A stretch of 15,172 bases of DNA from an uncultured Armatimonadota bacterium (GTDB lineage Bacteria > Armatimonadota > Armatimonadia > Armatimonadales > Armatimonadaceae). This document shows, in pieces, positions 13,912 to 15,172 of the stretch. The translations under genes were made by a program, and so were the position numbers. Position 1 is the first letter of the stretch, and every line of letters starts with the position of its first letter. The notes beneath the pieces were generated by a model. It was given only the letters and a program-made list of their open reading frames with translations, was not told the origin of the DNA and did no database searches. Location: NCBI GenBank assembly GCA_903881535.1, contig CAIRTT010000643.1, positions 1 to 15,172 on the forward strand. Reading direction: 5' to 3'.

Positions 13912-14595
13912 ATGATTATGTCAACATCAGCACTTTCGGGTGGCATGCCCGTTCAAGTCGATACATCCCACTACCAAGCCGCAACATACGAACAACGCGA
14001 AAGGCTCTACAGCTACGTGGAGCAGATAAGCCTTGTGTCCGAGTTGGGTGGCCACAGTGTAATCGAGGTCGGATGTGGCAGTCAGGTGGTTCCTGAGCTC
14101 CTCCGGATGCGCGGCATCGATGTGACAACGGTTGACTTTGATGCATCCCTAAACCCGGATGTTGTCTGCGGCGTGGAAAACATTCTGCTGCCCGACAACC
14201 ATGCCGATATCGCTCTGTGTTGTCAGGTGCTGGAACACCTGCCATTTTCCGAGCTGACCAAGTGCACGAATGAGCTGCTACGCGTTTGTCGAACGCATGC
14301 AGTCATCTCAATCCCGGATGCCCGCCCGCACTTTGGCTTTACCTTTATGCGAGGCATCTATCGGTATGTGCCCAAGCATATTGGAATTGAATGGCATCCC
14401 CTCAAACCTGCGCGCCAGCATACATTTGATGGTCAGCATCACTGGGAGCTTGGCAAACAGGAAACGCCGCTCCACACAGTGCTTGCAGCCTTCAATGCAT
14501 CCAGCGGAAGCGTAACGAAACACTTCCGCCACGCACTCTTTCCGTACCACACCTTCTTTGTGATAAGGAAAGCACGCCAAATCCAGCCAGATTGA
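13912..14595 (+). CDS. Class I SAM-dependent methyltransferase (Methyltransf_11-like)
   Basis: A 227-residue Rossmann methyltransferase. It has motif I VIEVGCGSQV (50-59), the acidic end of strand 2 TTVDFD (72-77), a motif II/III-like NILLPDNHADIALCCQVLEHL (90-110), and the post-core ELLRVCRTHAVISIPD. The C-terminal portion has many His residues (RQHTFDGQHHWELG). The type is common in surface-glycan and small-molecule loci; substrate unknown. The start is ATG 13912 or ATG 13918. I lean to 13918, since its first 12 bases (ATGTCAACATCA) are the same as those opening the polymerase gene and its repeats. It lies just after the PhyH gene and its TGA comes 2 nt before the end of the convergent hydrolase gene. 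Confidence 0.8.
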   Translation: MIMSTSALSGGMPVQVDTSHYQAATYEQRERLYSYVEQISLVSELGGHSVIEVGCGSQVVPELLRMRGIDVTTVDFDASLNPDVVCGVENILLPDNHADIALCCQVLEHLPFSELTKCTNELLRVCRTHAVISIPDARPHFGFTFMRGIYRYVPKHIGIEWHPLKPARQHTFDGQHHWELGKQETPLHTVLAAFNASSGSVTKHFRHALFPYHTFFVIRKARQIQPD

Positions 14596-14597
14596 CG

Positions 14598-15172
14598 TTA
14601 GAGGGTCACTTCAACGCGACGGGTTGCCTTGCCCGCTGTGACATCCACTGCGACATTTTGAGTGCTTCCTCCTGCGCCTTCGACTGAAACGTCATAGGCT
14701 CCAGCGAACACGCGCGCCGCAACCTCCCCACGGTGGTCGGTACGCATACTCATCGTCGAATTCCATTCCTCGTGAATCAGCTTGCGGATGACATCGTAGG
14801 AAGGCTTTGGCGTAAGATCACGACGGACCAAACCGCCCGGATTGCCGCCCCAGTCGCCATCCACAAGGTTCCACCAGCAAATCGCATCCACATTCGGATG
14901 TGAGAACAGCAAGCGGTACATCGCATCCGCATACTCTGCCTGACGCGCCTCACCACTACGTGTGCTGACATCTCCCTGAGGGCCCTTCGCCCCAAGATGG
15001 TTGCTGTTCACGGTGATCTCCGACCAGTGCAGCGGGCGCCCTAGCTTGCCAAAGGTGTCCGAATGCACCCAGAGCTGCTCGAGAAGCCAGCCCGCGCCAT
15101 CCATGTGCGCCTCAAGCCCCTGAACATGTAGCGGATCCCCGCCACGAATCGCCCCGCGCACCAGCTCAACAA
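14598..15172 (-). CDS. GH10-like endo-1,4-beta-xylanase, C-terminal part
   Basis: This minus-strand frame enters the window from the right and ends in TAA at 14598-14600; the 5' part of the gene is outside. The visible portion of about 190 codons includes GLEAHMDGAGWLLEQLW and LHWSEITVNSN. The Glu of HWSEIT occupies the place of the GH10 catalytic nucleophile (ITELD in typical xylanases). The closing block is DAICWWNLVDGDWGG then GLVRRDLTPKPSYDVIRKLIHEEW. A beta-rich segment of about 65 residues follows (STMSMRTDHRGEVAARVFAG and on) and could be a small C-terminal beta domain. The protein would hydrolyse xylan or a related plant polysaccharide. The frame stays open to the window edge, so the GTG at 15161 is not a true start. 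Confidence 0.78.
   Translation of the reverse strand, partial: VELVRGAIRGGDPLHVQGLEAHMDGAGWLLEQLWVHSDTFGKLGRPLHWSEITVNSNHLGAKGPQGDVSTRSGEARQAEYADAMYRLLFSHPNVDAICWWNLVDGDWGGNPGGLVRRDLTPKPSYDVIRKLIHEEWNSTMSMRTDHRGEVAARVFAGAYDVSVEGAGGSTQNVAVDVTAGKATRRVEVTL

Overview
This is a bacterial chromosome segment of moderately high GC with densely packed genes. The set of families (DUF151 bifunctional nuclease, MtaB, FtsEX, Gfo/Idh/MocA oxidoreductase, PhyH dioxygenase, GH10-like hydrolase, a barrel-sandwich/KOW-like conserved protein) fits an environmental polysaccharide-using bacterium. Armatimonadota is my best guess, with Chloroflexota or another deep terrestrial lineage as alternatives. This is inference from family composition; no rRNA or other phylogenetic marker is present.

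Layout. (1) 1-111 is the tail of a bifunctional nuclease. (2) 151-5231 is a plus-strand envelope-polysaccharide block: two WbbL-like GT2 glycosyltransferases joined by an ATGA overlap, a 405-nt spacer built of 143-bp tandem repeats, an O-antigen ligase/polymerase-like membrane protein with a TPR tail, and a Trm112-like/SAM methyltransferase. (3) 5232-7013 holds a conserved protein with lipoyl-like and KOW-like regions, then a small membrane protein with its own TTGACA/TAGGCT promoter and a strong bidirectional terminator at 7028-7059. (4) 7078-8088 (minus) is a Gfo/Idh/MocA dehydrogenase, divergent from (5) 8206-11554, the coupled operon mtaB-ftsE-ftsX (tRNA methylthiolation and cell-division ABC complex). 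(6) 11559-12758 (minus) is a GT4 glycosyltransferase convergent with ftsX. (7) 13055-14595 is a PhyH dioxygenase followed by a SAM methyltransferase. (8) 14598 to the right end (minus) is the C-terminal part of a GH10-like hydrolase.

The most unusual features are three. The spacer at 1956-2360 carries duplicated copies of the 5' end of the polymerase gene, each an intact 42-codon upstream ORF. The pentamer GGATG/CATCC is about four times over-represented on both strands and in all reading frames, except across that spacer. FtsE carries a 141-residue Pro/Ala-rich N-terminal extension with an internal 33-residue repeat. I see no RNA genes, CRISPR array, transposase, integrase or phage genes.
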